A stretch of DNA of 64,000 nt from Nocardioides humilatus (GTDB lineage: Bacteria; Actinomycetota; Actinomycetes; Propionibacteriales; Nocardioidaceae), in the NCBI RefSeq assembly GCF_008373755.1, contig NZ_VUJV01000008.1:1-64000 (forward strand), in the 5' to 3' direction. Numbering within the stretch: the first letter of the stretch is position 1; each line of letters begins with the position of its first letter. A program made the position numbers and the translations under genes. Below the pieces are notes generated by a model. That model saw nothing but the letters and a program-made list of their open reading frames with translations, was not told the origin of the DNA and searched no databases. Below, piece after piece: positions 27,446 through 36,048 of the stretch.

Positions 27446-29444
27446 CGTGCTCGCGAGCCGTGACGCCCTTGGCGAGGTCCTCCGGCATCGGCTCGTAGTG
27501 CGCGAAGGACCGGCTGAAGCTGCCGGCTCCGTGGGAGGAGGCCCGGAGATCGATCGCGTAGCGGACCAGCTCCCGTTGGGGGACGTGCGCCTTCACGAGC
27601 GCCCGATCGCCGACCTGGTCGGTGCCGAGGAGTCGGCCCCGCTTCGACGAGAGGTCGCTCATCACGCCGCCGACGAGGTCGTCGGCCACCAGGACCGCCA
27701 CCTCGTCGTAGGGCTCGAGGAGCGAGATCCCCGCCTGCTCGGCGGCCTCGCGCAGGGCGAGAGCACCCGCGGTTTGGAAGGCCATGTCGGAGGAGTCCAC
27801 GCTGTGGGCTTTGCCGTCGGTGAGGGTCACCCGGATGTCGACGATCGGGTAGCCGAGCCGGCAGCCGCGCTGCATCTGCGCGCGCACGCCCTTCTCGACC
27901 GACGGGATGAAGTTGCGCGGCACCGAGCCGCCGACGACCTTGTCGACGAACTCGAAGCCGGATCCCTCAGGGAGCGGCTCGACCTCGATGTCGCAGACGG
28001 CGTACTGCCCGTGGCCGCCGGACTGCTTGACGTGGCGGCCGTGCCCCTTGGCCTTGCCCATGAAGCACTCGCGCAGGGGGATGACGAGCTCGCGCTGCTC
28101 GACGGAGACGCCGTAGCGGTCCTTGAGCCGGTCGAGGGCCACGTCGGCGTGCGCCTCGCCCATGACCCAGATGACGAGCTGGCCGGTCTCCGGGTCATGG
28201 TGGACCCGCAGGCTCGGGTCCTCGGCGGCGAGCCGGGTCAGCGCCCCGGACAGCTTGTCCTCGTCGGTCCGCGTGGCCGCCTCGATCGCGACCGGGAGCA
28301 GCGGGTCGGGCAGGGCCCAGGGACGCAGCACGCGCGGGTGGTCGGGGGAGGAGAGCGTGTCGCCGGTCTCGGCCCGCGACAGGCGCCCGACGACCGCGAT
28401 GTCGCCCGCGAAGACCCGCGGAGCGAGGGCCTGTGTGTTGCCGACCGGGAACCCCAGCGCGCCGATGCGCTCGTCCTCGTCGTGGTCCTCGTGCCCCTCG
28501 GTGCCGAAGCTGGAGAAGTGACCGGACACGTGGACCGACGCGTCGGGGTCCAGGGAGCCGGAGAAGACCCGGACCAGGCTCACCCGGCCGAGGTAGGGGT
28601 CGCTCGTGGTCTTGACGACCTCGGCAACCAGCGGGCCGGCCGGGTCACAGGTCACCGCGTCAGCGGAGCGCCCCTCGGGAGTGAAGACGTCGGGCGGGAC
28701 GTGCTCCGGCGGCGAGGGGAACGCCCGCACGCACAGGTCGAGCAGCTCGGAGAGCCCGATCCTCGACTGTGCGCAGACCGGGATCACCGGGAAGAAGTTG
28801 GCGCGGGCGATGGCGGTCTCGAGGTCGTCGATGAGCAGCTTCTCGTCGATCTGCTCGCCGCCGACGTAGCGGTCCATGAGGGTCTCGTCCTCGGACTCCT
28901 CGATGATCGCCTCGATCAGGTCGCCCCGGCGCGGGTCGTCGAGCGCGTCGCTGATGAGGCTGGCGACAGCACCGTCGCGGATCACCGACACCGGCAGGAC
29001 CTTCTCGCCGAAAGCCGCCTGCGCCTGGAGCAGTACGCCGTCGTGGTCGGCGCGCGGATGGTCGAGCTTGGTCACGACGACCGCCCGCGGCATGGCGACG
29101 GCGGCGCACTCGCGCCAGAGCTCTCGGGTGGTGTCGTCGACACCCTCGTTGGCGGCGATGACGAACAGTGCGCAGTCGGCCGCGCGGAGCCCGGCGCGCA
29201 CCTCGCCGACGAAGTCGGCGTAGCCGGGGGTGTCGATCAGATTGACCTTGGTGCCCTCGACGACGGCAGGAGCGACGGTGAGGGAGATGGACCGGTGCTC
29301 GCCGAGGGGCACGTGCGTGAGCGCCTCGACCAGTGCGGTCTTACCTGATTGTGTGGGCCCGACCAGGACGATGTTGCGGATCCGGTCGGGCCCGGGCGCC
29401 GCAAGGTCCTGGTCACTGGCCTTCCGGGGTGTCTTGTCGGCCAT
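27432..29444 (-). CDS. EF-G2-like translational GTPase with a shortened switch I region
   Basis: 670 residues. Order is that of elongation factor G: GTPase domain, domain II, III, IV (SGGHGQYAVCDIEVEP) and V. P-loop VGPTQSGKT is at about 28-36, DTPGYAD at 71-77 and TKLDHPRAD is the G4 motif. This is the actinobacterial EF-G2 form, whose role is unsettled. Between GKT and the strand before DTPG there are about 20 fewer residues than in EF-G, removing most of switch I and its Thr. Domain IV is intact. ATG 29444 gives a normal EF-G2 N terminus; the frame can extend to 29477. Confidence 0.85.
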   Translation of the reverse strand: MADKTPRKASDQDLAAPGPDRIRNIVLVGPTQSGKTALVEALTHVPLGEHRSISLTVAPAVVEGTKVNLIDTPGYADFVGEVRAGLRAADCALFVIAANEGVDDTTRELWRECAAVAMPRAVVVTKLDHPRADHDGVLLQAQAAFGEKVLPVSVIRDGAVASLISDALDDPRRGDLIEAIIEESEDETLMDRYVGGEQIDEKLLIDDLETAIARANFFPVIPVCAQSRIGLSELLDLCVRAFPSPPEHVPPDVFTPEGRSADAVTCDPAGPLVAEVVKTTSDPYLGRVSLVRVFSGSLDPDASVHVSGHFSSFGTEGHEDHDEDERIGALGFPVGNTQALAPRVFAGDIAVVGRLSRAETGDTLSSPDHPRVLRPWALPDPLLPVAIEAATRTDEDKLSGALTRLAAEDPSLRVHHDPETGQLVIWVMGEAHADVALDRLKDRYGVSVEQRELVIPLRECFMGKAKGHGRHVKQSGGHGQYAVCDIEVEPLPEGSGFEFVDKVVGGSVPRNFIPSVEKGVRAQMQRGCRLGYPIVDIRVTLTDGKAHSVDSSDMAFQTAGALALREAAEQAGISLLEPYDEVAVLVADDLVGGVMSDLSSKRGRLLGTDQVGDRALVKAHVPQRELVRYAIDLRASSHGAGSFSRSFAHYEPMPEDLAKGVTAREHASAH

Positions 29445-29483
29445 GGGCCTACGTAACTCCGATGTCACCCCGGCCACAAGGGG

Positions 29484-30011
29484 CTAGTGCTGATAAGTCC
29501 CAACGACCATGCCGCGCGCGAGGGTCTTGAACGCGAGGTTGAAGCCCACGACGGCAGGGCTGACGTCGCCGTCGACACCGAGCGTCGCTTCCTTCACCGC
29601 GTGCACGACGAAGTAGTAGCGGTGCACCTGGTCGCCCTCGGGCGGCGCGGCGCCGCCGAAGTTGGGGGTGCCGAAGTCGTTGCGGACGTGGAACGCGCCG
29701 CCGGGGAGGTAGATGTCGTCGCCGCCCGCGCCTGTGTCGAGGCTCGTGACGTCGCCGGGGATGTCGACGGCCACCCAGTGCCAGAAGCCGCTCACGATCG
29801 GGGCATCGGGGTCGAAGCACGTCACGACATAACTCTCGGTGCCCTCGGGGCCGGGCTCCCAGGACAGCTGCGGCGAGGTGTTGCCCCCGGAATAGACCTG
29901 GTCGTCCTTCAGCGGCTGGCCTTCGGCGACGTCGGCGCTGGTGACGGCGAAGGAGGGCACCGCGGGCAGCAGTTCGTAGGGGTTCGGGGTGACCGGGCGG
30001 TCCAAGGACAT
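29484..30011 (-). CDS. PEBP family (YbhB/YbcL) protein
   Basis: 175 residues. The phosphatidylethanolamine-binding fold is shown by SPQLSWEPGPEGTESYVVTC, DPDAP, the HWVAVDIPGD segment and a C-terminal HRYYFVVHAV. These small cytosolic proteins bind phosphate-bearing ligands; physiological role unknown in bacteria. AAGGAG 6 bases before ATG 30011 is a good ribosome site, so unlike many neighbours it has a leader; TAGGTT near 30056 may be its -10. The longer open frame reaching 31046 is antisense to the next gene. Confidence 0.88.
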   Translation of the reverse strand: MSLDRPVTPNPYELLPAVPSFAVTSADVAEGQPLKDDQVYSGGNTSPQLSWEPGPEGTESYVVTCFDPDAPIVSGFWHWVAVDIPGDVTSLDTGAGGDDIYLPGGAFHVRNDFGTPNFGGAAPPEGDQVHRYYFVVHAVKEATLGVDGDVSPAVVGFNLAFKTLARGMVVGTYQH

Positions 30012-30116
30012 GGAAACTCCTTCGGGACGGGAAGCACAGGCGTCGTACGCCACAGAACCTAGTCCGGCAGGTGGGTCGATGACAGGTGCGAAACTCCGCC
30101 CGTCGATGATGGACCC

Positions 30117-31343
30117 ATGGATTTTCCGCCGTATCCCTCGGGTCTTCGCCTCGCCGGACGGCGCGTGCTGGTGGTCGGGGGTGGCACGGTCGCCCAGCGG
30201 CGAGTGCCGCAGCTGATCGCGGTCGGCGCTGACGTCCACGTGGTCTCTCCGGACGTCACGCCGGCGATCGAGGGCCTGGTCGGATCGGGGGAGATCACCT
30301 GGCACCAGCGCCCGTTTCAGGACGCTGACCTCGACGGAGCCTGGTACGTCATCGCGGTCACCGACGACCTGGCGGTCAACGACCGGGTGAGCGAGCTCGC
30401 CGAGGAGCACCGGGTCTTCTGCGTGCGCTCCGACGACGGCACCCGCGGCACCGCCTGGACCCCGGCCGTCGGGCGCCACGCCGGCGTGACGGTCGCCGTC
30501 CTCGGCAACCGCGAGCCGCGGCGCTCGGCCGCGATCCGCAACGAGATCGTCGAGGGGCTGCGCGAGGGCCGGTTCGTCCCGTCCGAGCACGACAAGACGC
30601 CGGGCGTCACGCTCGTCGGCGGCGGGCCCGGCGATCCCGACCTCATGTCGATCGCCGGCCACCGCGCCCTGATGGAGGCCGACGTCGTCGTCGCGGATCG
30701 GCTCGCGCCGCGCGAGCTCCTCGGTGACCTCCCGGCCGACGTGGAGCTCATCGACGTCGCCAAGCTGCCGCGCGGCCGGAGCGCCCAGCAGGAGGAGATC
30801 AACCGGGTGATCGTCGAGCACGCCCTCGCCGGCAAGCGGGTCGTGCGGTTCAAGGGCGGCGACAACTTCGTCTTCGGCCGCGGCTACGAGGAGATCATCG
30901 CCTGCCGCGAGGCCGGCGTGCCGGTCACGGTCATCCCGGGTCTGACCAGCCCGATCGCCGTGCCTGCCATCGCCGGCATCCCGGTGACGCACCGGGGCAT
31001 CACCCACGAGTTCACCGTCGTCTCCGGACATCTCCCGCCAGGCCACCCCGAGTCGCTCGTCGACTTCGACGCCCTCGCGCGGATGCGCGGCACGATCGTG
31101 CTGATGATGGCCGTGGAGAACTCCGCGGCCATCGCCCAGGCACTGCTGACGGGCGGGCGTGACGCCGGTACGCCGGTCGCGGTCGTGTGTGACGGGACGA
31201 TGCCCACCCAGCGCACGGTGATCGCCACGCTCAGCACCCTGGGAGCGACGATCGCGACCGAACAGGTGCTGCCTCCGGCGATCATCGTGATCGGCGAGGT
31301 GGTGCGAGTCGCGTTCCCCGACGCCTTCCCGGCCACCAGCTGA
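30117..31343 (+). CDS. Bifunctional precorrin-2 dehydrogenase / uroporphyrinogen-III C-methyltransferase (CysG type)
   Basis: 408 residues. N domain (about 1-150): Rossmann GGGTVAQRRV, oxidising precorrin-2 to sirohydrochlorin and possibly inserting iron. C domain (about 160-408): SAM-dependent methyltransferase with VGGGPGDPDL, LPRGR, FKGGD and GHLPPGHP, making precorrin-2 from uroporphyrinogen III. KGGDPF reads KGGDNF here. The gene stands alone, so it probably serves siroheme synthesis for sulfite or nitrite reductase. ATG 30117 has GATGAT 6 bases upstream. Confidence 0.92.
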   Translation: MDFPPYPSGLRLAGRRVLVVGGGTVAQRRVPQLIAVGADVHVVSPDVTPAIEGLVGSGEITWHQRPFQDADLDGAWYVIAVTDDLAVNDRVSELAEEHRVFCVRSDDGTRGTAWTPAVGRHAGVTVAVLGNREPRRSAAIRNEIVEGLREGRFVPSEHDKTPGVTLVGGGPGDPDLMSIAGHRALMEADVVVADRLAPRELLGDLPADVELIDVAKLPRGRSAQQEEINRVIVEHALAGKRVVRFKGGDNFVFGRGYEEIIACREAGVPVTVIPGLTSPIAVPAIAGIPVTHRGITHEFTVVSGHLPPGHPESLVDFDALARMRGTIVLMMAVENSAAIAQALLTGGRDAGTPVAVVCDGTMPTQRTVIATLSTLGATIATEQVLPPAIIVIGEVVRVAFPDAFPATS

Positions 31344-31354
31344 GCCGACTGCCC

Positions 31355-32158
31355 ATGGCTGAGCTGGTCCCCATCGAGTCGGCCGACGATCCTCGGCTGG
31401 CGGACTACCGCGACCTGCGCGACGTCCAGCTCCGCAAGAGCCTCGAGGTCGAGCACGGACTCTTCCTCGCCGAGGGAGAGAAGGTCGTACGGCGCGCTGT
31501 CGAGGGCGGCTTCCCGGTGCGTTCCTTCCTCATGGCACCGCGGTGGCTCGACGGACTCGCCGACGTGCTGGCGACGACCGACGCGCCGTGCTTCGTCCTG
31601 TCGGAGGCCCTTGCTGAAGAGGTCACGGGGTTCCACGTCCACCGCGGCGCTCTCGCCTCCCTCGTGAGGCTCCCGCTGCCCTCGGTCGCCGAGGTGCTCC
31701 AGGGCGCCCGGTCGGTGGTGGTGCTCGAGGACGTCGTCGACCACACCAACGTCGGCGCGATCTTCCGCAGCGCAGCCGCCCTGGGTTTCGACGCCGCGCT
31801 CCTCGCACCGCGCGCGGCCGACCCGTTCTACCGACGCGCGATCAAGGTCGGCATGGGTGCGGTCTTCACGTTGCCCTGGACCCGCCTGCCCGACTGGTAC
31901 GACGCGCTGCCGTCCCTAACCGAGGCCGGCTTCACGACCGTCGCACTAACCCTGGCTGACGACGCGCAGCCGATCGAGGACGCGGTCGCGGGCATCGACA
32001 AGGTCGCGCTGGTCCTGGGCTCGGAGGGCCACGGTCTCTCCGAACGCTGGCAGCGAGCGGCCGACCGGCGAGCGATCATCCCGATGGCGCCCGGTATCGA
32101 CTCCCTCAACGTCGCCGCAGCCTCTGCCGTCGCGTGCTACGTGACCGCGCGCCGCTGA
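31355..32158 (+). CDS. SpoU/TrmH family RNA 2'-O-methyltransferase
   Basis: 267 residues. N-terminal substrate-binding domain (about 1-100), then a SPOUT knot with motif 1 VDHTNVGAIFRSA, motif 2 VLGSEGHGLS and motif 3 IPMAPGIDSLNVAAA. It methylates a ribose in tRNA or rRNA; which site cannot be told. It begins 11 bases after the CysG-type gene, so they are probably co-transcribed. Confidence 0.92.
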   Translation: MAELVPIESADDPRLADYRDLRDVQLRKSLEVEHGLFLAEGEKVVRRAVEGGFPVRSFLMAPRWLDGLADVLATTDAPCFVLSEALAEEVTGFHVHRGALASLVRLPLPSVAEVLQGARSVVVLEDVVDHTNVGAIFRSAAALGFDAALLAPRAADPFYRRAIKVGMGAVFTLPWTRLPDWYDALPSLTEAGFTTVALTLADDAQPIEDAVAGIDKVALVLGSEGHGLSERWQRAADRRAIIPMAPGIDSLNVAAASAVACYVTARR

Positions 32159-32220
32159 CAATCCCGGCGCCGGGCGCGGTCCGGTGGAAAGATGCGGACG
32201 CGTCGAGAGGAGATCCCGCC

Positions 32221-32583
32221 GTGTTCGGATTCGAGGGTTGGCAGCCGGGAACCGCCACCGTGGTCGCGCGCCGGTTGCTCAAGGAGTGGCGCGCCCAACA
32301 CACGGCGACCAGTCCCGGCGGGAAGCGACGGAAGTTCGAGTACATCCTCGACGTCCGTCCCCCTGACGGGAGTCCCCGGTTCCGGGCGACGTGCACGAAC
32401 TCGTGGAAGGACGCCGTCCAGGGTGACGAGGTGCCGGTCGAGTTCAAGCCCCGGCGCCAGAAGGTGAAGATCGTCCAGGGCGGCCAGGGGAGTCGCTCAC
32501 GCAAGCCGCAGCCGGAGGACGACCGGTGGCGCGACATGCTCGACGACGAGCCCGGCACCCCACCGCCGCCCCGGTCTTCCTGA
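32221..32583 (+). CDS. Conserved hypothetical basic protein
   Basis: 120 residues starting VFGFEGWQPGTATVV. Predicted beta-rich N-terminal half and a Lys/Arg-rich middle (KPRRQKVKIV), then a Pro-rich acidic tail. No domain recognised. A strong GAGAGGAGA ribosome site lies 7 bases before GTG 32221, which decides the start against the longer frame from 32134. It could bind nucleic acid given its charge; that is a guess. Confidence 0.6.
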   Translation: MFGFEGWQPGTATVVARRLLKEWRAQHTATSPGGKRRKFEYILDVRPPDGSPRFRATCTNSWKDAVQGDEVPVEFKPRRQKVKIVQGGQGSRSRKPQPEDDRWRDMLDDEPGTPPPPRSS

Positions 32584-32622
32584 CCGCCTCCGGGGATGTC
32601 CCCGCGCCGCTAGTCTCCGGAT

Positions 32623-33909
32623 GTGAAGCCGCTCCAGACTCCCCGGCTGCCGATCGGACCCGACCCGCTGCGGCGGTCGCGCATCCCGCGCCGCCTTTCC
32701 GAGGTGACGACGGTCGGGGTCGAGACCGACCCGACCGACGTCGGGATGACGCGCGACGGGGTCGAGCGGATCTGGAAGGACGCCCGCACCCTCTACCGGT
32801 CCGGGATCCACCCGGCGCTGACCCTGTGCGTCCGCCGTCACGGCGAGGTGGTGCTCGATCGCGCGATCGGCCACGCGCGCGGCAACGGCCCGAAGGACGG
32901 CCCCGACACCGAGAAGGTGCTGGCGACGCCGGAGACGCCGATGTGCATGTTCTCCGCGACCAAGGGCATCACCGCAGCGCTGATCCACCTGCTCGACGAG
33001 CGCGGGGTGCTCCACGTCGGTGACCGCATCGCGGAGTACCTCCCCGAGTTCGCCCGCAACGGCAAGTCCGGCATCACCATCGCCCAGGTGCTCTCCCACC
33101 GCGCCGGCATCCCCAACCTGCCGGCCGGGTCGCTCGACCTCGACCGGATGGACGACTGGGAGTTCCAGCGCGAGCTCTTCTACGACGCCACACCGATCCA
33201 CCGGCCGGGCAAGCGGCAGGCCTACCACGCGGTCAGCGGCGGCAACCTGCTCGGCGAGGTCGTGCGGGAGGTCACCGGGAAAGGCATCCGGGACGTCTTG
33301 GCCGAGGGGATCCTCGATCCGCTCGGCTTCCGCTGGACCAACTACGGCGTCGCCGCTGAGGACGTCGACAAGGTCGCGCTGAACTACCCGACCGGGCCGG
33401 TCCTGCTGCCGCCGATGTCGACCATGCTGACCCGCGCGCTCGGCCTGCCTCCCGACGAGGCCACGGTCCTGTCCAACGAGCCGCGGTTCCTGACCGCGGT
33501 CGCACCGGCCGCCAACGGGGTGACCACCGCCAACGAGCTCAGCCGGTTCTACGAGCTGCTGCGCAACGGGGGAGAGCTCGACGGCGTGCGGATCATGGAT
33601 CCCCGCACGATCCGGAGAGCCACGGTCGAGCAGTCGCACCTCGAGGTCGACCTCAGTCTCGGGCTGCCCATCGGTTTCAGCATGGGCTTCATGCTCGGCG
33701 GCCGCCGGGTCAGCCTGTTCGGCGGGGACACCGCGGGCGCCTTCGGCCACCTGGGCTGGATCAACATCCTGAGCTGGACCGACCCGGCGCGAGCGATCTC
33801 GGTCGCGATGATCACGACGGGCAAGGCGGCGCTCTACCCCGAGGTGACCCGATTCCTGCAGATCCCGCGCCGCATCGGGATGGAAGCCAGCAAGATTCAG
33901 GACAACTGA
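32623..33909 (+). CDS. Serine hydrolase of the beta-lactamase/esterase EstB family
   Basis: 428 residues. Nucleophile motif S-A-T-K (SxxK) in MFSATKGITAAL, Tyr motif in KRQAYHAVSGGN, and a C-terminal GGDTAGAFGHLGW that replaces the KTG box, a typical pattern for class C-like esterases and LACTB-type hydrolases. No signal peptide, so cytoplasmic. GTG 32623 has TAGTCT 6 bases upstream, so it is leaderless. An alpha/beta hydrolase gene follows after 47 bases. Substrate unknown. Confidence 0.87.
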   Translation: MKPLQTPRLPIGPDPLRRSRIPRRLSEVTTVGVETDPTDVGMTRDGVERIWKDARTLYRSGIHPALTLCVRRHGEVVLDRAIGHARGNGPKDGPDTEKVLATPETPMCMFSATKGITAALIHLLDERGVLHVGDRIAEYLPEFARNGKSGITIAQVLSHRAGIPNLPAGSLDLDRMDDWEFQRELFYDATPIHRPGKRQAYHAVSGGNLLGEVVREVTGKGIRDVLAEGILDPLGFRWTNYGVAAEDVDKVALNYPTGPVLLPPMSTMLTRALGLPPDEATVLSNEPRFLTAVAPAANGVTTANELSRFYELLRNGGELDGVRIMDPRTIRRATVEQSHLEVDLSLGLPIGFSMGFMLGGRRVSLFGGDTAGAFGHLGWINILSWTDPARAISVAMITTGKAALYPEVTRFLQIPRRIGMEASKIQDN

Positions 33910-33956
33910 CCTGGGTCTAGCTGTTGCGGGCTCCTGCAACGTGTTTCAATGACGGC

Positions 33957-34937
33957 GTGAGATCTGGGGGATCGCGCGAAGCGCGTGCATCACACGTCGG
34001 GTGGCTGCTGCAGCACGGGCTCCACGTCACGCTCCGGCCACTCGGGAAGGTCGCGCCGGCCAATCTGGTCGGCGCCGCCGGGATCCGAGTCGCCCTCGGC
34101 GCAGCCTGCTACGCCGGGTTGCACCCCCGGCTCCGGGCCACGCCGGTCGACACCGAGGGCGGAGCCGGCACGGTCCGCGGCGAGTGGGTCGGTGCGGTGC
34201 CCGCACCGGGGGAGCCGATCCTGCTCTACCTGCACGGCAGCGCCTACGTCGCCTGCTCGCCCGCGACGCACCGCGGCCTGGTCTCCGAGCTGTGCCGGGT
34301 CCTGGACCGCAGCGCCTTCGCGGTCCGCTACCGACGCGCCCCCGAGTTCCGGTTCCCCTCCGCCCACCTCGACGTGCTGGCGGCGTACCTCTGGTTGCTC
34401 GACCGCGGCCACGACGCGCAGGACATCACGGTCGCCGGCGACTCGGCCGGTGGTCACCTCGCCCTCGCGCTGCTCGGTGAGCTGCGCAGGCTCGGCGCGC
34501 CCATGCCCGCGGCGGTCGTCGGGTTCTCGCCGGTGGTCGACCTCGCGTTCGAGCGCTTCGGGAAGCCCGCGGTCAACCCGAGGGACGGTTTCGTCAGCCG
34601 GTCGACCGCGCGACGGATCCTGGCGATGTACACCCATGACGCCGACCCGTCCGACCCGCGCCTCGACGTCATGCAGGTGGTCGGACCCGACCTGCCGCCG
34701 ATGCTGTTGCAGGTCGGTGAGCACGAGCACCTGCGCAGCCACGTCGAAGGGTTCGCCGCCGCTCAACGCGCGGCCGGCGGCGCGTGCGAGACCCAGGTGT
34801 GGCCCGGTCTGTTCCACGTCTTCCAGATGATCCGGCCGCTGCCGGAGTCGCGGGAGGCGCTGAGTGAGGTCGCGCGGTTCGTCGCCTCGGTCGAGTCGTC
34901 GGGTGTCCGGCGCGTGCCGGGAGTCGCAGCTTCCTGA
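33957..34937 (+). CDS. Alpha/beta hydrolase, hormone-sensitive-lipase-like esterase
   Basis: 326 residues. It has YLHGSAYV (a form of the HGGG oxyanion motif), the nucleophile GDSAGGHLAL, Asp in VGEHEHL, and the catalytic His in GLFHVFQ, all in the order of HSL-family esterases. The oxyanion motif has Ser-Ala in place of Gly-Gly, which may narrow acyl specificity. GTG 33957 is preferred to the TTG of the longer frame. It is downstream of a second esterase and converges with the response regulator gene. Confidence 0.87.
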   Translation: MRSGGSREARASHVGWLLQHGLHVTLRPLGKVAPANLVGAAGIRVALGAACYAGLHPRLRATPVDTEGGAGTVRGEWVGAVPAPGEPILLYLHGSAYVACSPATHRGLVSELCRVLDRSAFAVRYRRAPEFRFPSAHLDVLAAYLWLLDRGHDAQDITVAGDSAGGHLALALLGELRRLGAPMPAAVVGFSPVVDLAFERFGKPAVNPRDGFVSRSTARRILAMYTHDADPSDPRLDVMQVVGPDLPPMLLQVGEHEHLRSHVEGFAAAQRAAGGACETQVWPGLFHVFQMIRPLPESREALSEVARFVASVESSGVRRVPGVAAS

Positions 34938-34940
34938 GAC

Positions 34941-34955
34941 GACTCAGCCTGAGTC
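34941..34955. terminator. Bidirectional hairpin between esterase and response regulator
   Basis: GACTCAG-C-CTGAGTC is a perfect 7-base repeat, nested with CTGAG-ACGA-CTCAG (34934-34947). It lies in the 21-base gap between two convergent stops. No T-run. Confidence 0.45.
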
Positions 34956-34958
34956 GGC

Positions 34959-35963
34959 TCAGCGATCGTGCTGGTCGAGGAACTGGAGGACCGCGCCGAC
35001 GCGCGGGTTGAGCGCGGTGCCGCGGTCGATGCCGAGCTTGTCGAAGATCCGTCCCACGTGCGCCTCGACGGTGCGGTGGCTGACGACCAGCTCGGCGGCG
35101 ATGCCGTCGTTAGACAACCCCTGCGCCATCAGCCGCAGCACGTCGTTCTCGCGGTCGGTCAGGGAGCGCAGCGGGTCGGTGGCGCCGTCCATCAGTTGCG
35201 CGACGACACCCGGGTCGACGGCCTGACCGCCCGTCGCGACGCGCCGGAGGGCGTCGGCGAAGCTGGGGAGGTCGCCGACGCGGTCCTTGAGGAGGTAGCC
35301 GCGACCCCGAGCGTGGTCGTCGAGGAGCTGTAGCACGTAGTCGGGCTCGAGGTATTGGCTGAGGACCATCACGCCCACGGTCGGGAAGCGCTCAGCGATC
35401 TTGGCAGCCGTTGCGAGGCCCTCGGTCGTGAACGTCGGTGGCATCCGGATGTCGACGATCACGACGTCGACCGGGGTCTCGTCGAGCAGCGTGAGCAGCT
35501 CAGCCCCGTCAGCCACCTGCCCGGCGACGACGAATCCCAGGTCGCCGAGCACCCGCACGATGCCCTCACGGAAGAGCAACGAGTCCTCGGCGATCGCGAC
35601 AGACACAGGTGGGCGAGCGACCATCCCGCGGATCGTTGCCGGGCTGAGCTCGTCCTTGGGGACGAAGCCGACGACGGGTGCCGAGTCGATCCGGTCGCTG
35701 TAGGCGTTGCGGCCGCGGCTCGACGTGACGATCACCGACGGCGGCGACGGCAGCTCGGCGAGCTGGCGTGCGACCTCGAACCCGTCCGGCCCGTCTCCGA
35801 GGTGCACGTCGAGCAGCACTAGGTCGGGATGGGTCGCCGCCGCAGCGGCAAGCGCTTGGGCGCCGTCGCCGACATCGGCGACGACCTCGAAGCCATCGGT
35901 CTCGAGGACCGAGCGCAGGTACTCACGGAACTGCGCGTGGTCATCGACGATCAACACGGTCAC
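34959..35963 (-). CDS. Response regulator with two fused receiver domains and a LuxR-type output
   Basis: 334 residues in one open frame. Receiver 1 (1-113): VDDH acid pair, phospho-acceptor D52 in LLDVHL, VTSSR, K103 in FVPKDE. Receiver 2 (120-235): AEDS, acceptor D171 in VIVDIRMPP, VLSQY, YLLKDR. A NarL/LuxR helix-turn-helix (about 265-330; LTDRENDVLRLMAQGLS, VSHRTVEAHVGRI) ends the chain. GTG 35963 was chosen because TACAGT is 7 bases upstream and the receiver begins at once. No stop separates the two receivers; an internal ATG at 35624 could also start the second half separately. Divergent from two histidine kinases. Confidence 0.88.
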   Translation of the reverse strand: MTVLIVDDHAQFREYLRSVLETDGFEVVADVGDGAQALAAAAATHPDLVLLDVHLGDGPDGFEVARQLAELPSPPSVIVTSSRGRNAYSDRIDSAPVVGFVPKDELSPATIRGMVARPPVSVAIAEDSLLFREGIVRVLGDLGFVVAGQVADGAELLTLLDETPVDVVIVDIRMPPTFTTEGLATAAKIAERFPTVGVMVLSQYLEPDYVLQLLDDHARGRGYLLKDRVGDLPSFADALRRVATGGQAVDPGVVAQLMDGATDPLRSLTDRENDVLRLMAQGLSNDGIAAELVVSHRTVEAHVGRIFDKLGIDRGTALNPRVGAVLQFLDQHDR

Positions 35964-35970
35964 GGTCGTC

Positions 35971-36041
35971 ACTGTAAGCGGGCTCACACCGAGTCGGGAT
36001 CCGTGGAAACACGCTTCCTCAACGGCGTCCGGTGTGAGAAT
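35971..36041. promoter_or_regulatory. Divergent control region of the two-component locus with long inverted repeat
   Basis: TACAGT (minus strand, 35971-35976) serves the response regulator; GAGAAT (36036-36041) serves the first kinase, each 7 bases from its start codon. CTCACACCG (35983-35991) and CGGTGTGAG (36030-36038) form a perfect 9-base inverted repeat with 38 bases between. The right arm overlaps the kinase -10 and the left arm sits between the regulator -10 and its -35 region. Positions suit autoregulation by the LuxR-type regulator. Confidence 0.55.
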
Positions 36042-36048
36042 CGCGCCG

